A DNA stretch of 64,000 nt, from NCBI GenBank assembly GCA_016946835.1, contig JACVTC010000023.1, positions 305,001 to 369,000 on the forward strand. Reading direction: 5' to 3'. The notes beneath the pieces are model-generated. The model had not been told where the DNA came from. It saw nothing but the letters and a program-made list of their open reading frames with translations, and did not search any database. Position 1 is the stretch's first letter. The number at the start of each line of letters is the position of its first letter. Shown here piece after piece: positions 1-12,642 of this stretch. The stretch is from Neocallimastix lanati (nom. inval.) (taxonomy: Eukaryota > Neocallimastigomycota > Neocallimastigomycetes > Neocallimastigales > Neocallimastigaceae). A program made the translations under genes and the position numbers.

Positions 1-1458
1 GATTTAAAATTTTATTTCTTCTTTAATCACAAACTTAAACTTTAAAAAAAATAAAAATAAAAATTTTAAATATTATAATTTTTCTTTTTTCGTTTATCCT
101 AATTAAATATTAATTAAATTTGAAGAAGAAGAAGAAGAGAAAAAAAAAAAAAACAAGGACTTTTTTTTTTTTTTATCTTTCCTTTCCATTCTATCTAATA
201 TATTCAAAAAAGATCTGTTTATATTTCTTAAAATGTTTACCGATGATTAATATTATGTCAATAATAAAAAAAAATAAATAATATAAAAAAAAAGAAATAT
301 ACATTATTCTTTTCATTGTATCAATTAAAAAATATATATATATTTATATATATTATTTTATTCTGTATTATTTATTCATTCTTCATAAAAATATTTCTTC
401 TTTTTAAATATTTTTTCTTTGTTTTCACTATGTTTATATGTTTATATATATCATGTAATATATTATATCATCAATTCAAAAATCACTTTTAATAGCACAT
501 GTAATTTTGATTTAGATAAACTAAAAATGATTTAAGCAATTATTAGTAATAAATATATCATTTATTCAAATTTTTTTTTTTCATTGATATTGAAAGAAAG
601 ATTTATTTCCTTTTTTTTTTTTTAATTAATTTTATTAGTCAAAAGATGAAAAAATGGTATTATTAATTGATTATTTTATAAAATGTCTATCAGTTCATTA
701 TTAAGTTATATTGTTAAAAAAAGATTATAATGAATTTTATTGATTTTCATTAATTTCTAATTTTTTTTTATTTCGTTTTTTTTTTTTTTTTTTTTTCTTT
801 TGTTGTTTTTTTTTTTTTTTTTGTTCTTTATTTTTTTAATTTTTTGATTTATTATTAATTAATTAATAATTAATTAATAATTAATATATAGTATTATGTA
901 TTATATTATATATAACTTCTTTTTTATCATTTTAATTGTGAATTTTATTTTTATTAAATTTAGAATAAAAAATGAAAAATGAAAAATGAAAAAAAAAAAA
1001 AAAAAAAAAAAATCTATATTTGTATATTACATTTCGAAATTTTTTGTATTAAAAAAACAAAATATTTATATATATTACAATATATTATGATACATATATT
1101 AATTATTTTAATTTTTTAATATAAAATTTAATTAAATTTTCAAATTTTAAATTTTTTGTGATGTTAATTTTCTTGTAATTTAAAGAATACTAGAAAAAAA
1201 AAATTTCAATCATTTTAATATAAATATAAATATAAAGAGCTAAGAGATTAATGTATAATAACAATATAATGTAATATATGATCATCTAATTAGAATTAAA
1301 TAACCCATTTAATTATTTAATTTTTTTTTATTTATATTTTAAATTAAAAAAAATTTCAAAAATAATTAAAATTAATTAATTAATAAAAAAAAAAAAAAAA
1401 AATTGAAGATGCTTTTCAACTTTATTTTTATTTGTATTTTTATTTTTAAAACGTGAAA

Positions 1459-1511
<53 letters not shown>

Positions 1512-2031
1512 ATAAATACTTGAAAAACATCCCGATGTTTTTATTTTATTTTTTTTTTTTATTTTAATTGCTAAAAAAAATTCAATCAAAAATAAAAATA
1601 TATATAAAAATATATATATTTAAATAATTAAATAATATAAAAAAAAATTATTATTTTTATTTTATTATTATTTAATAATTATAAGATTTTTTTAAAAAAT
1701 AATAATTTATTAAATAAAAATTAAATAAAAGAAAAATTATTATTATTGTTTTTGTTATTAAATACTATATAAGATTATTATCTTATTAATTTAATAAAAT
1801 AAAATAAAAAAATTTGATAAAGGATTATATATAGATTATAAATATATAAAAATATATAGAATAAATTGTTAAAAAAGTAACAATAATAATAAAAAAAAAT
1901 TGTAAATTTATATATATATATATAAACTTATTTTATTTAATAATTAAAAATAAAAAATAAAAATAAAAATTAAATATAATAAACCCAAAATACTGTACTA
2001 AATAATTAAATAAATTTATAAATAATCAAAA
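1..2031. other. AT-rich intergenic region, no gene seen
   Basis: I see no coding potential here. The stretch is A/T homopolymers and short AT repeats, including an uninterrupted poly-A run of about 50 bases near 1460-1509 and T-rich runs near 780-830. The last few hundred bases are presumably the promoter and 5' leader of the membrane-protein gene; no clear TATA box stands out from the AT background. Confidence 0.6.
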
Positions 2032-3261
2032 ATGGATGTAAAAATGAATAAAAATTCCCCAGGAGCTAATACTTGTAACAATAAGGATTATGAAACTTGG
2101 TTTCAAGGGGTTAACTCTCAAACTAAAGATACCTTTTTCTTTACATTTATAATTCAATTTATATTGGTATCTTTAATGTATATTCATGTAGGTAATGGAA
2201 AATACTGGAGAGTATTATTCTATGCTGCTACTGCCGGTTTAATAGGAGCCATCATAGAACATACTACTTTAGGTTACATTTGTCAAAAAAGTCAACATGA
2301 TATTCATACTAAGGTATATCCTTTCTTTATTGAAGAATTCTTTTGGGTCATTTGTGAATATGCTATTCCATATTTGAATTTAATTAAAATGGAAGCCTTA
2401 TCTAAGGAAAAAGCAGTAAAAATTATTAAAGCTATCATTTTAATACTCTTAATACCTTTCGCTGGTGCAAGATTATATGATGGTTATGACCGTATGATAG
2501 AAGGTTACTTAAATACTGAAATATCCAGAAAATGTCATGGTGTTGCTTTTGGAACGATGGCTGCTGCTGATGTTATTTGTACTATATTTATTATATATTT
2601 TGTTAAAAGAAAAAATAAAAATGGTACTTTCAATAACGAAAGTATCACTAGTTACATTAAAAATTCAAGTTACACAATTTTAATTGCTGTGGATACTGTC
2701 AGTTTTATTCTTTCTGTTTTGTATATTGTTAGTACTCTTTATCCTGAAAATGCTGACCTCGGAAGTTCAACTACTATTTTCCATTGTCTTAAATCAGTAT
2801 TTGTATTGATTTTAGCTACCGATGCTCTTATCTTTAAATATGGAGTCAATGGTCCAGGCACTAAACATGGATCTAGTGGTAGTACTCCCACCAAAGGTAT
2901 TGGTAGTGACTATTATAAAAATAATAATTACAACAATAACCATAGTGGTAATTATTCCGTTGATGTCACATCTGCCAATTATAAAAATGGTAATAGTAGT
3001 CAAAATACTTATATTAATATGTCCTCTTATAACTATCCTTCCATGGATCGAAAATACATTAATAAGGCCAGTAAAGCCTATATTAAAGACTCCGGAATTT
3101 ATCCTAATACTAAACCTATTATTAAAAATTATACTAATACTTCACCATTATCCTTAGAAGATGGTAAAGAATTTCAGTCCCAACAATTTGGTTACTCTTA
3201 TACATCCAACGATTACACTGACTTAATCTATAAAGGAGCTATTTCAAAAAACAAAGAATAA
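2032..3261 (+). CDS. seven-transmembrane protein with Asn/Ser/Tyr-rich C-terminal tail, unknown function
   Basis: Single-exon ORF of 409 residues, clearly richer in G+C than its surroundings. I do not recognise the family. Hydrophobic segments are visible at about residues 34-53, 60-83, 97-117, 128-147, 168-192, 212-236 and 246-270, giving seven predicted membrane helices. The roughly 30-residue N-terminus is polar. The C-terminal 140 residues are a low-complexity tail rich in Asn, Ser, Tyr and Thr. No signal peptide is evident. Lys/Arg-rich loops follow helix 5 (VKRKNKN) and lie before helix 4. Seven helices with a long soluble tail resemble a receptor, but I see no DRY, NPxxY or rhodopsin retinal-lysine motif, so a receptor role is only an inference; a transporter or channel is possible. 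The first ATG is preceded by AAAA, a good fungal start context, and a second in-frame ATG lies four codons later. Confidence 0.85.
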   Translation: MDVKMNKNSPGANTCNNKDYETWFQGVNSQTKDTFFFTFIIQFILVSLMYIHVGNGKYWRVLFYAATAGLIGAIIEHTTLGYICQKSQHDIHTKVYPFFIEEFFWVICEYAIPYLNLIKMEALSKEKAVKIIKAIILILLIPFAGARLYDGYDRMIEGYLNTEISRKCHGVAFGTMAAADVICTIFIIYFVKRKNKNGTFNNESITSYIKNSSYTILIAVDTVSFILSVLYIVSTLYPENADLGSSTTIFHCLKSVFVLILATDALIFKYGVNGPGTKHGSSGSTPTKGIGSDYYKNNNYNNNHSGNYSVDVTSANYKNGNSSQNTYINMSSYNYPSMDRKYINKASKAYIKDSGIYPNTKPIIKNYTNTSPLSLEDGKEFQSQQFGYSYTSNDYTDLIYKGAISKNKE

Positions 3262-3281
3262 AATATAAAAAAAAAAAGTAA

Positions 3282-3318
<37 letters not shown>

Positions 3319-4628
3319 TTAAATATTTGCTTCTTTGCAATTACTTTTTTCAATATGAATTCGAAAACCCTAAAAAAAAAAAAAAAAAAAAAAAAAATGC
3401 GATATAAAACGTTCTTTTTTTTTTTTAGATCTTAAAAAAAAATAATATATATAGATATATATAGATATATAGATATATATAATTTATAAAAGTTTTGTAA
3501 TTATTGAATAATTAATTATATGTATATATACAATGATTAAAATAATAATTGTATAAAAAAAAATTTTTTTTTTTTTTAGTTATTCATCAGTTGTTTCAAT
3601 CTTATTGAAAACTATTACCTTTTTTTTTCTAATAAAAGTAATAAAGTAATAAATTATTAAAAAAAAAAAAAAAAAAATTATATTAATTGTAAATATTTAA
3701 AAAAAAAAAAAAAAAATTAACTAATTAATCAAAATCTGTCAGTATCGTAATAATAAAATAAAATAAAGGTAAATAATATAAAATAAATAAACTAAATTAA
3801 AAAAAAAAAAAAAAAAAAAAAACTTTTGTAAAAGATATTTTTTCTTTCAGATAATAGTAAAACAAAAAAAAAAAAAAAAAAAAAGTTATTAATTATTTAT
3901 TTTTATTACTATTATTTACTATATTTTTTATAATGAATATTATTTACTATTAATTATTTACTATTTGTTATTTATTATTTATTATTTATTATCTATTATT
4001 TATTATTTAAAAGTGTAAAAAATGTAGATACGATAATGATGATGATGATATACTTTAATATTTTATTAATTACTATTAATAATAATTGGTTAATCATTTC
4101 AACTTTTGTTATTTTAATAATAGATACTTTAAAAAAAAACTATATTTAAATATTTAAATTTTTAAATTATTAAATTAATAAAGCCATTAATATAAATTCA
4201 TATAATATTTAATAGTATAGCACATACTCTATAGTAATTTCATTAATGCGTATGTATAATAAAAGTGTATATACATATATACATTGTAAATCAATATAAT
4301 TAAAGTTAATCCTAATTAAAAATATGTTTTAAAAATTACTCATATTTTATTGGTTGTTTTATATTTAATGAAATGAACTTCCTTATTAATATGAAAGGGG
4401 GACAGTTTTATAATTATTATTTAATCATATATATTGATATATTTTTAAATTCGGAATAGGGTCCTTTTCACTAATACTATTACTATTATTATTATTGCTA
4501 TTATAATAAATATAATTATTAAAAAATATAATTATTTAGTATTATTACAAATATGATTATTAATATTACTATCATTTAAATTTTTAAAGTATATTCATTT
4601 GAATGTTACCAGATAAATATTAATGGAT

Positions 4629-4661
<33 letters not shown>

Positions 4662-5187
4662 TAAAAATTTAGGGACTATCTTGGTCAAACTTAAAAATTG
4701 TATTACATAATTGATGGATATAATTTGATATAGAAAAAATATATAACATAAATATATCAATATATATATTATTTTGTTTTATAAAAGTAACTATCTTTAT
4801 CTATATAAATAAACAAAAATATTCGGTAAATGGGAGAATGATTATTGCAGAATAAAAAAAAATTGGTCAAATACGATATTATAAATGCATAAATATTTAC
4901 AAAATATACTTAATATATTTTAATACTGAGGATTTCACATATATAAAAAATTTTATTTAAAACCAAATCAAAAAAAAAAAAAAGAAAAAAAAAAAAAAAA
5001 ATAAAAATTATTAAAACAAAATAATAGTAATAATAAATTACATAATTTTATTTGTTTTCTTTTTAATATTTATTAATTAAATCTCTATAATGATAATTTC
5101 GTCTTTCATTAAATTTAATTAAATAATACATCACATTTTTTTTTTCATTCTTTTGCTTTACTACAAATACAAAAAAAATAAAAAAAA

Positions 5188-5224
<37 letters not shown>

Positions 5225-5841
5225 ACATTTCATCAACACATTTTATTAAAAAAAAAAACTTTTAATTTATAAAATGTATGACAGATAAACACATTTTAAT
5301 TTTTCTAGATAATAAAGTTTCTTCGAATTTATTAATAAATTTGTTGCAAATTTTATTTATTATATTTTATTGAATCTATTTTTTAAAAAAAAAAAAAAAA
5401 AAATTGTTTATTTATCTATTAAATATCATTTATAAATAAAGGAAATGTTAAAAATTTTAGCCAACTATTAATTTATCTTTACACCAATAATTTTTGTACT
5501 ATATGGAATAATTTATAAATTTATAATTAAAAATTAAAAACTTTTCATTTAATTTTTAATTAATATAAAAATAATATGATTACTTTCCTTATATAGTAAA
5601 TTTTCTTTAAAAAAAAATCAAAATAAAATTAAAAATTAAAGAAAAAAAAAAAAAGTTATGAAGTATTATTTATTATTCACTAATTAATCCTTTTTTGTAA
5701 TTATTTTATAATTGATCACAAAAAAACTTTATTTATTATTGACTTATAATTTTAAAAAATGTTTTTTATAACACTTTCAATGATATTTTAATATTACTTT
5801 ATATGGTAATAATACATTATTAATTTTTTTTTTATTTAAAA

Positions 5842-6050
5842 TTAGAATAAAATAAAAATAAAAATAAAATATAAAAAAAATTAAAATAAAATAAAAATAA
5901 AAATAAAATATAAAAAAAAATTAGAATAAAATAAAAATAAAAATAAAATATAAAAAAATTTAAAATAAAATAAAAATAAAAATAAAATATAAAAAAAAAT
6001 TAGAATAAAATAAAAATAAAAATAAAATATAAAAAAAATTAGAATAAAGA
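5842..6050. repeat. 39-40-bp tandem repeat, five units
   Basis: Units begin at 5842, 5881, 5921, 5960, 6000 with a partial unit at 6039. Each consists of TTAGAATAAAAT (or TTAAAATAAAAT), two AAAAAT-type repeats, then ATAT and a poly-A run. Units differ mainly in poly-A length and in one G/A position. Confidence 0.85.
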
Positions 6051-6255
6051 AATTTATATATAATAATTATTTATTAATATTAATTTTTTTAATCTCTTTT
6101 TTTTTTTTTAAAATAATTCTATGATAAAAAAAAATTAGAAAGAGAAATCAGTTATTTTATATTATTTAAATCAAATAAAAAAAAATTCATTTTAATAAAT
6201 TCTTCTATGAAGTTTAATAAGCAACTATTCCAACAAAACTAATTGATTTAAAAAA

Positions 6256-6292
<37 letters not shown>

Positions 6293-6404
6293 AAATTTCA
6301 ATATAAATAATAAGAATTTGTTTATTATCGGTTAAATTTATTAAAAATATTATACAAATATTTATTTGTATAATATTTTTAATAAGTAAAAATTAGATTT
6401 ATGG

Positions 6405-6655
6405 TATATTTTATTTATTATTATTTATTATTTATTATTTATTATTTATTATTATTATTATTTATTATATTATTTATTATTTATTATTTATTATTTATTA
6501 TTTATTATTTATTATTTATTATTTATTATTTATTATTTATTATTTATTATTTATTATTTATTATTTATTATTCAATTATTTATTATTTTATTATTTATTA
6601 TTTTATTATTTATTATTTATTATTTATTATTTATTATTTATTATTTATTATTTAA
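6405..6655. repeat. (TTATTTA)n-type microsatellite
   Basis: About 250 bp of nearly pure TTATTTATTA repeats. It gives a spurious open frame of Leu/Phe/Ile/Tyr repeats, which I do not consider a gene. Confidence 0.85.
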
Positions 6656-8179
6656 AATAAAATAAAGTAAAATAATAAATAAATAATAAATAATAATACA
6701 TCATATTTACAATCCACATGGATTCATGATATAGGTAAATCAGTTTCCTTTATTTATTCTTTATTATATATACTATGTTTATATAAATTTAATTATTTAT
6801 TGATTGATTGATTATTTATTAATTAAACATTATTTATTAACTATGGATATATTTAATTATTTATTTTAATCAATTTATTTTACTTTCTGTCCATTCATTT
6901 ATTATTGTTCATTTATTTATTTCATTATTAATTTATTTATTATATATTTATTAATTATTTTATTTATTTATTAATTTATTGTTCAATTATTTATTACTTA
7001 GCACTTCATTTCAAAAAGTTGTATATTCTAATGTGGCATTATATTGCTGTAATTTAATGTCATAAATTTTTTAACCTACAATTATATATCAGGTTTAGAA
7101 ATAAATGTATTATTACTTTTTTAATATTTGTTTTTAAAAAATAAAATATTTTCTCAAAAATATTTATTAAAATTATTTATTTATTAATTTATTTATTAAA
7201 TTTTTGAAACGCCACATTTTCCAAAATACTCCCAATATTTATTTATTTATTTATTTATTATTTTATTTATTCATTTATTTAATTCATTAATTCATCTATT
7301 TATTATTTTATTTATTTGTTTACTTAATATAATTGAATATTAATAAATTATATATATAAAAAAAAGAATATTTATTATTTATTTAAATATTAAAAACAAG
7401 CCATATATAAAATACGCCATATTGTGAAATGCACAATTTACGAAACGCACTAGGTTCAGAATGTAATAATATAAGCACATAAAATAAAATAAAATAAATA
7501 GTAGAATATGAATATAAAGTACAGATTGAATAAAATAAAATAAAATAAATATCTATTATTATTTTTTATTAAAGAATATTAAAGATCAATGTTTTTTCGA
7601 AATGAAAATTTTTTACATTTTTATTATATTCAATTAATGATGTAATTTAATATGTTAAACAATATTATTGATTGTTAATAATCTCATTAAATATAAATTA
7701 TTTTTTTGCTTTCTAACATATATAATTAAATAAAACATTTTATATTTAAAAATAAATTGTCTTTAATATTCTTTAATAAAAAATAATAGTAAATATTTAT
7801 TTTATTTTATTTTATATACTTGTATTTTTATATTATTACATTCAATATTCATTATATTTTATTTTATTTTATAATTTATATTTTTATATATTCTTTTATT
7901 AATAATATTTAATATTTAAATAAAAGAATTAAAATGTAGCATAAATATATATAGCTAAAGCCACATATTTATATATATCACTTGAAAATGGCCTAATGCA
8001 ACCTCCCCATACATTAAATATAGCTCGTGCTCTATTAATTTTTTGAGATTATTTAGTAAAACTTTATTTTAAACAATAATTATTTAAAAAAAAAAAAATA
8101 TATATATATATATGTCAAAATGTTATTGTTTTTGTTTTTTGATCTTTTCATAAAGTTTTCTTAAATTTTATTATAATAA

Positions 8180-8211
<32 letters not shown>

Positions 8212-8324
8212 TTATGTTAAGAATTGTTAAAATTTGTGAATATTCATTTTATACATTATTTAGATACATTATACTACATTATATTTATTAAATAAGCCAT
8301 ATTATATATATATATATATATAAA

Positions 8325-8480
8325 GGGGGGGTGTCATTTCGAAAATTTTTATTACATAAATTTGTATTTTGTTGTGGGGAGTGTGCATTTCGAAAATTTT
8401 TATTACAAAAATTTGTATTTTGTTGTATGGCTTAAATATTTTTAATTTTAAGCCACTTAATTTTATTAAAAATTTAATGA
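8325..8480 (+). repeat. left terminal inverted repeat of the MULE element, outer part duplicated
   Basis: It contains two direct copies of the block CATTTCGAAAATTTTTATTA followed by AAATTTGTATTTTGTTGT, separated by GGGGAGTGTG. The inner copy and the following AAGCCACTTAATTTTATT match, inverted, 12527-12633. Confidence 0.8.
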
Positions 8481-9138
8481 ATAATAATTAATTAATTAAA
8501 TAAATAAAATTACAATTCTCAAAAATTTTCAAACACGTAATCTTACGTGGGGCGTATATCTAATTGTATCATAATTTTGTGGCTTTTTCTACTATTTTTA
8601 AAAAGCCATATATTCACAATATGGCGTGAATAATAAATGTGGTGATATTTTATGACGAAAATTTATAAGCCACCAAGAATTTGGTGAAATTCAACTGGAC
8701 GAAATTCAACTTTTGGCGAAATACAACACTTCAATAAATAATAATTAGGTTAGGTATTTCTATTTAACATTGAAAAATAAAATAAAAAATAAATAAACAT
8801 TTATTTTTTAATGCTTAAAAAATAAAATAAAAATAAGAAATAAGAAAACTTTTATTATTTTATTTTAAACATTGAAAAATAAAATAAAAATAAATAAACA
8901 TTTTATTTTTTAAGCATTAAAAAATAAAAAAAATAAAATAAAATAAAAAATAAAAAATAAAAATAAATAAATAAAATAGTAAATAAAGAAATAATAAATA
9001 ATTAATAATTAAATAATTATTTAAATAATTATATAATTAATTAAAAAAAGGTTTATTATTTTAAATATTAAAAAAAAAAAAAAGTTTCAAAGCATTTAAA
9101 AGTATATTTATTAAAATATTTTATTGAAAAATTTTAAT

Positions 9139-10584
9139 TATTAATAGAAGACAATATAGAAATTGAAATAAATGAAACAAATCGAGGAAATGAACAAATT
9201 ATTATTAATAAAAAACACAAATCTAATTTTTCATTTCAAAGGAAAGATAAATCAAAAATTTATAGATGCACTGAATATAAGACTTTAAATAAATGTAAAT
9301 CTTTAATTATTTTAAATGATAAAAAGGAGGTTTTAAAATATGAAAGTTTACATAACCATCTCGAAAAAGAAATTGATGTGTCTATATCAGTAGCAAAGCA
9401 TAAAATTAAGGAAGAAATTAAGAAAAATTCAATTCCTATGGATATAAAACCTAAACATATATTTAATGCCATTTCTCAAGAAATGGGACTTATATGTCCC
9501 GAATATAGTACAATTAGATCCCAAATAATAAGAAATATAAATAAACAATTTCCTCCAAACATAAAAAGTTTTGATGATATTCCCATTGAATCAGAATATT
9601 ATAAAACGAAAAGAAATGAAAATTTTATGATATTTAAAAATACTGATCTAATAATCTTTCAATCACCATTCTAAGCATATTTATTTTCGAATTATCATAA
9701 AAATTTATTTGCGGACGGTACATTTTATTGAGCACCGAAATTTAGTTATCAGTTATTTATAACAAGAACTTATGTTGGGGAATTTAATATGTTTTACACT
9801 ACTTCCATTTTTATATTAAAAAATAAAAAACAATCTACATATGAAACATTATTTAAAGAAATAAAAAAAAAATGCAAATAAATTTAGGAGTAATACATTA
9901 ATTACTACAATTAATTTTCATTGTGATTTTGAACAAGGTATATCTAATGCCGCAAAAAAAGTTTTTCCCAATATAAATATTAAATATTGTGTTTGGCATT
10001 ACAAAAGATCATTAGAAAAACAAAAAAATATATTATGTTATCATGAAGTGAAGAATAATAATGATGTATATATTTATTATAAAGCTATTTCAAACTTATC
10101 GTTTATAAACCCTAACTATATATTTGATATTTATATTATAATAAAAAGAATTTGTCAAAAAAAAAAAAAGTATAATAATTTTCTGCAATTCTTAGAATAT
10201 TTTAATAAAAATTATTTACTTAAGTATAATGTTAATAATTGGAATTATTATGAAAATATAGAGCATTTAACAAACAATGCATCAGAATCTTATAATAGCT
10301 ACTTAAATAATATATTTCCAAATAAACCTTTATTTTATAAATTAATATATATATTAAAAGAAGAAGAAAACTTATCTTATAATGATTATCAAAGGAGAAC
10401 TAAAGGAAATTGGAAAAAAAAGCAAAAAATATTTAGTGCAACTGATGAAATTAAAATTTTAATTGAAAATTACAAAAGTAAGGAAATAAATTTATTTTAT
10501 AATGGATGCAACAGAAATGAATTATTTAAATTATGGAAAGAATGTTTAATTGATTTAAACGATATAAATATTAATTTAAAATAA
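9139..10584 (+). pseudogene. FLYWCH zinc finger / MULE transposase pseudogene
   Basis: The frame open from about 9139 encodes a probable FLYWCH-type finger: YRCTEYKTLNKCKS, then an H-N-H pair in SLHNHLEKE near 9340-9360. The transposase core follows in pieces. FADGTF near 9710 gives the first Asp. HCDFEQGISNAAKKVFP near 9920 gives the second Asp, with the family's C-x2-H as CVWH near 9990. NNASESYNSYLN near 10280 supplies the expected Glu region. The ORF at 10048-10584 covers the C-terminal part. Stops at about 9672 and 9730 and several stops or a shift around 9875-9910 break the frame, and no in-frame ATG precedes the finger. The gene is therefore inactive unless introns are involved. Cut-and-paste transposition is the family function; the terminal repeats outside support the assignment. 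Confidence 0.75.
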
Positions 10585-11395
10585 ATAATCTTAATTTAAA
10601 AAAATGCTAGAAAAATAAAAATTTATTTATTTTAAATTTATATTTATAATCGTTTAAATAATAATTAAATAATCTTAATTTAAAAAAATGCTAGAAAAAT
10701 ACAAATTTATTTACCTATTGTGTTTATTTAATAATCTTAATAGAAACTATCTTTTAGTTATTTTTATTAAGTAATTTATAACAAAAACCGATTTATTTGA
10801 TACTAGTTAAAATTTTATTAATATCAATATCAATATTATATAATTATAAATTTTATTAATATCAATATCAATATTATATAATTATAAATTTTATTAATAT
10901 CAATATCAATATTATATTATTATAAATTTTATTAATATCAATATTCTTTTCAAAATTAATTATGTTATTAAAAATATTAAATTCAATAAAAGATTTTTAT
11001 TATTTTATTAAAATTATAATTGTTATTATTATATATTTTAATAATAATTGATTCATATTGATCAAACATTATAAATATTACTATGCAAATAATTAATTAT
11101 TTTAATAGGATCAATTATTCAACTCTTATTGTTTTAATTTTTAATTCTTATATCATTTAAATTAATATATATATATATATCGTTTATGAAAATATGAATT
11201 ATAAATAATTAAAATTATTTACTTTTCATTTAAATTTTTTTATTTACTATAATAAAATATAATAATTAAAAGACAAACGTTATTATAACTAAATTTTTTT
11301 TTTTTTAGAAAAATAAATGAAAAAATTAAAATATATAAGATTCCTATATATATAAAATAATTATTATATTTTTTTTTATTATATTATATTATATT

Positions 11396-12036
11396 ATATT
11401 TTATTTTATTTTATTTTATTTTATTTTATTTTATTTTATTTTATTTTATTTTATTTTATTTTATTTTATTTTATTTTATTTTATTTTATTTTATTTTATT
11501 TTATTCAATCTGTACTTATATTTAATATTCTACTATTTATTTTATTTTATTTTATTTTATTTTATTTTATTTTATTTTATTTTATTTTATTTTATTTTAT
11601 TTTATTTTATTTTATTTTATTTTATTTTATTTTATTTTATTTTATTTTATTTTATTTTATTTTATTTTATTTTATTTTATTTTATTTTATTTTATTTTAT
11701 TTTATTTTATTTTATTTTATTTTATTTTATTTTATTTTATTTTATTTTATTTTATTTTATTTTATTTTATTTTATTTTATTTTATTTTATTTTATTTTAT
11801 TTTATTTTATTTTATTTTATTTTATTTTATTTTATTTTATTTTATTTTATTTTATTTTATTTTATTTTATTTTATTTTATTTTATTTTATTTTATTTTAT
11901 TTTATTTTATTTTATTTTATTTTATTTTATTTTATTTTATTTTATTTTATTTTATTTTATTTTATTTTATTTTATTTTATTTTATTTTATTTTATTTTAT
12001 TTTATTTTATTTTATTTTATTTTATTTTATTTTATT
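11396..12036. repeat. (ATTTT)n pentanucleotide microsatellite, about 640 bp
   Basis: This is nearly uninterrupted ATTTT pentamers. They are broken once at about 11506-11535 by a non-repeat segment containing CAATCTGTAC and ATTCTACTATTTA, and end again at CAATCTGTATTTT. The interruption recurs inverted at 7500-7535 next to AAAAT pentamers, so repeat plus interruption belong to a dispersed unit rather than arising twice. Confidence 0.9.
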
Positions 12037-12190
12037 CAATCTGTATTTTCTGTTGATAATATAAACAAGGTATTAATGTATTAATAATAATTAATAATAT
12101 TTAAAATAAAATAAAAAAAATATAATAATTATTATATATATGTAGTAATCATATATATATATATATATATATTTTTATTTAATTTTCTAA

Positions 12191-12529
12191 AAAAAATTTT
12201 TTAGTCATAATAAACGTTTGTCTTAATTATTTTTATTATTATTTAAAAATTTATTTATTCATTTATAATTTATTTATTTATTTATTTATTTATTACATTA
12301 TAATACGCCATGTTTTCCGAAATGCACTACAACAAAAGGGGGGGTATCATTTCGAAAATTTTTATTACATAAATTTGTATTTTGTTGTAGTGTATTTCGG
12401 AAAACATGGCGTATTATAATGTAATAAATAAATAAATGAATAAATAAATAAATTATAAATGAATAAATAAATTTTTAAATAATAATAAAAATAATTAAGA
12501 CAAACGTTTATTATGACTAAAAAATTTTT
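12191..12529. repeat. long near-perfect palindrome (arms about 147 bp, loop about 43 bp)
   Basis: Arm 12191-12337 is the reverse complement of 12381-12529 with only a few differences. Matching landmarks are TTAGTCATAATAAACGTTTG and CAAACGTTTATTATGACTAA, and ACGCCATGTTTTCCGAAATG and its partner near 12390-12415. The loop carries GGGGGGG and the TTTCGAAAATTTTT motif of the MULE ends. It probably represents a foldback or MITE relative of the element, or a partial inverted duplication of its end. Confidence 0.85.
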
Positions 12530-12633
12530 TATTAAATTTTTAATAAAATTAAGTGGCTTAAAATTAAAAATATTTAAGCCATACAACAAAATACAAATTT
12601 TTGTAATAAAAATTTTCGAAATGCACACTCCCC
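12527..12633 (-). repeat. right terminal inverted repeat of the MULE element
   Basis: Inverted match to 8376-8480. It reads ATTAAGTGGCTTAAAATT and then TTCGAAATGCACACTCCCC at the outer end. It abuts the palindrome on its inner side. Confidence 0.8.
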
Positions 12634-12642
12634 ATATATAAA

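Larger units (their letters stand above)
3262..8315. other. AT-rich noncoding region with microsatellites
   Basis: No convincing gene is visible. It holds many poly-A/T runs, ATT and ATTT repeats and the two longer tandem arrays listed separately. Near 7200-7480 are short pieces (GCCACATTTTCC, ACGCCATATTG, AACGCACTAGG) resembling the terminal sequences of the DNA transposon that starts at 8325. The block at 7472-7550 is an inverted copy of 11495-11560 inside that transposon, so fragments of the same repeat family probably lie here. Confidence 0.5.
8325..12633 (+). mobile_element. decayed MULE-type DNA transposon with TIRs and 9-bp target duplication
   Basis: The left end (GGGGGGG at 8325) and right end (CCCC at 12630-12633) are flanked by identical 9-mers, ATATATAAA, at 8316-8324 and 12634-12642. 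A 9-bp duplication is typical of Mutator-like elements, though the flanks are AT repeats, so a chance match is possible. Inverted repeats of about 105 bp pair 8376-8480 with 12527-12633. They contain GGGGAGTGTGCATTTCGAAAA and a GTGGCTTAAAAT block. At the left end the terminal sequence is present twice in tandem (about 8325-8375 and 8376-8428). Inside lie an FLYWCH/MULE transposase pseudogene, a very long ATTTT microsatellite and a palindrome. Confidence 0.75.

Noticed and set aside
2812-3157. Overlapping open frames on both strands inside the membrane-protein gene
   Set aside because: Shadow frames over Asn/Ser-rich repetitive codons.
6401-6655. Open frame of Leu/Ile/Phe/Tyr repeats
   Set aside because: Pure translation of a TTATTTA microsatellite; no codon structure.
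12365-12628. Minus-strand open frame over the MULE right end
   Set aside because: Lies across the palindrome and terminal repeat, in low-complexity sequence.
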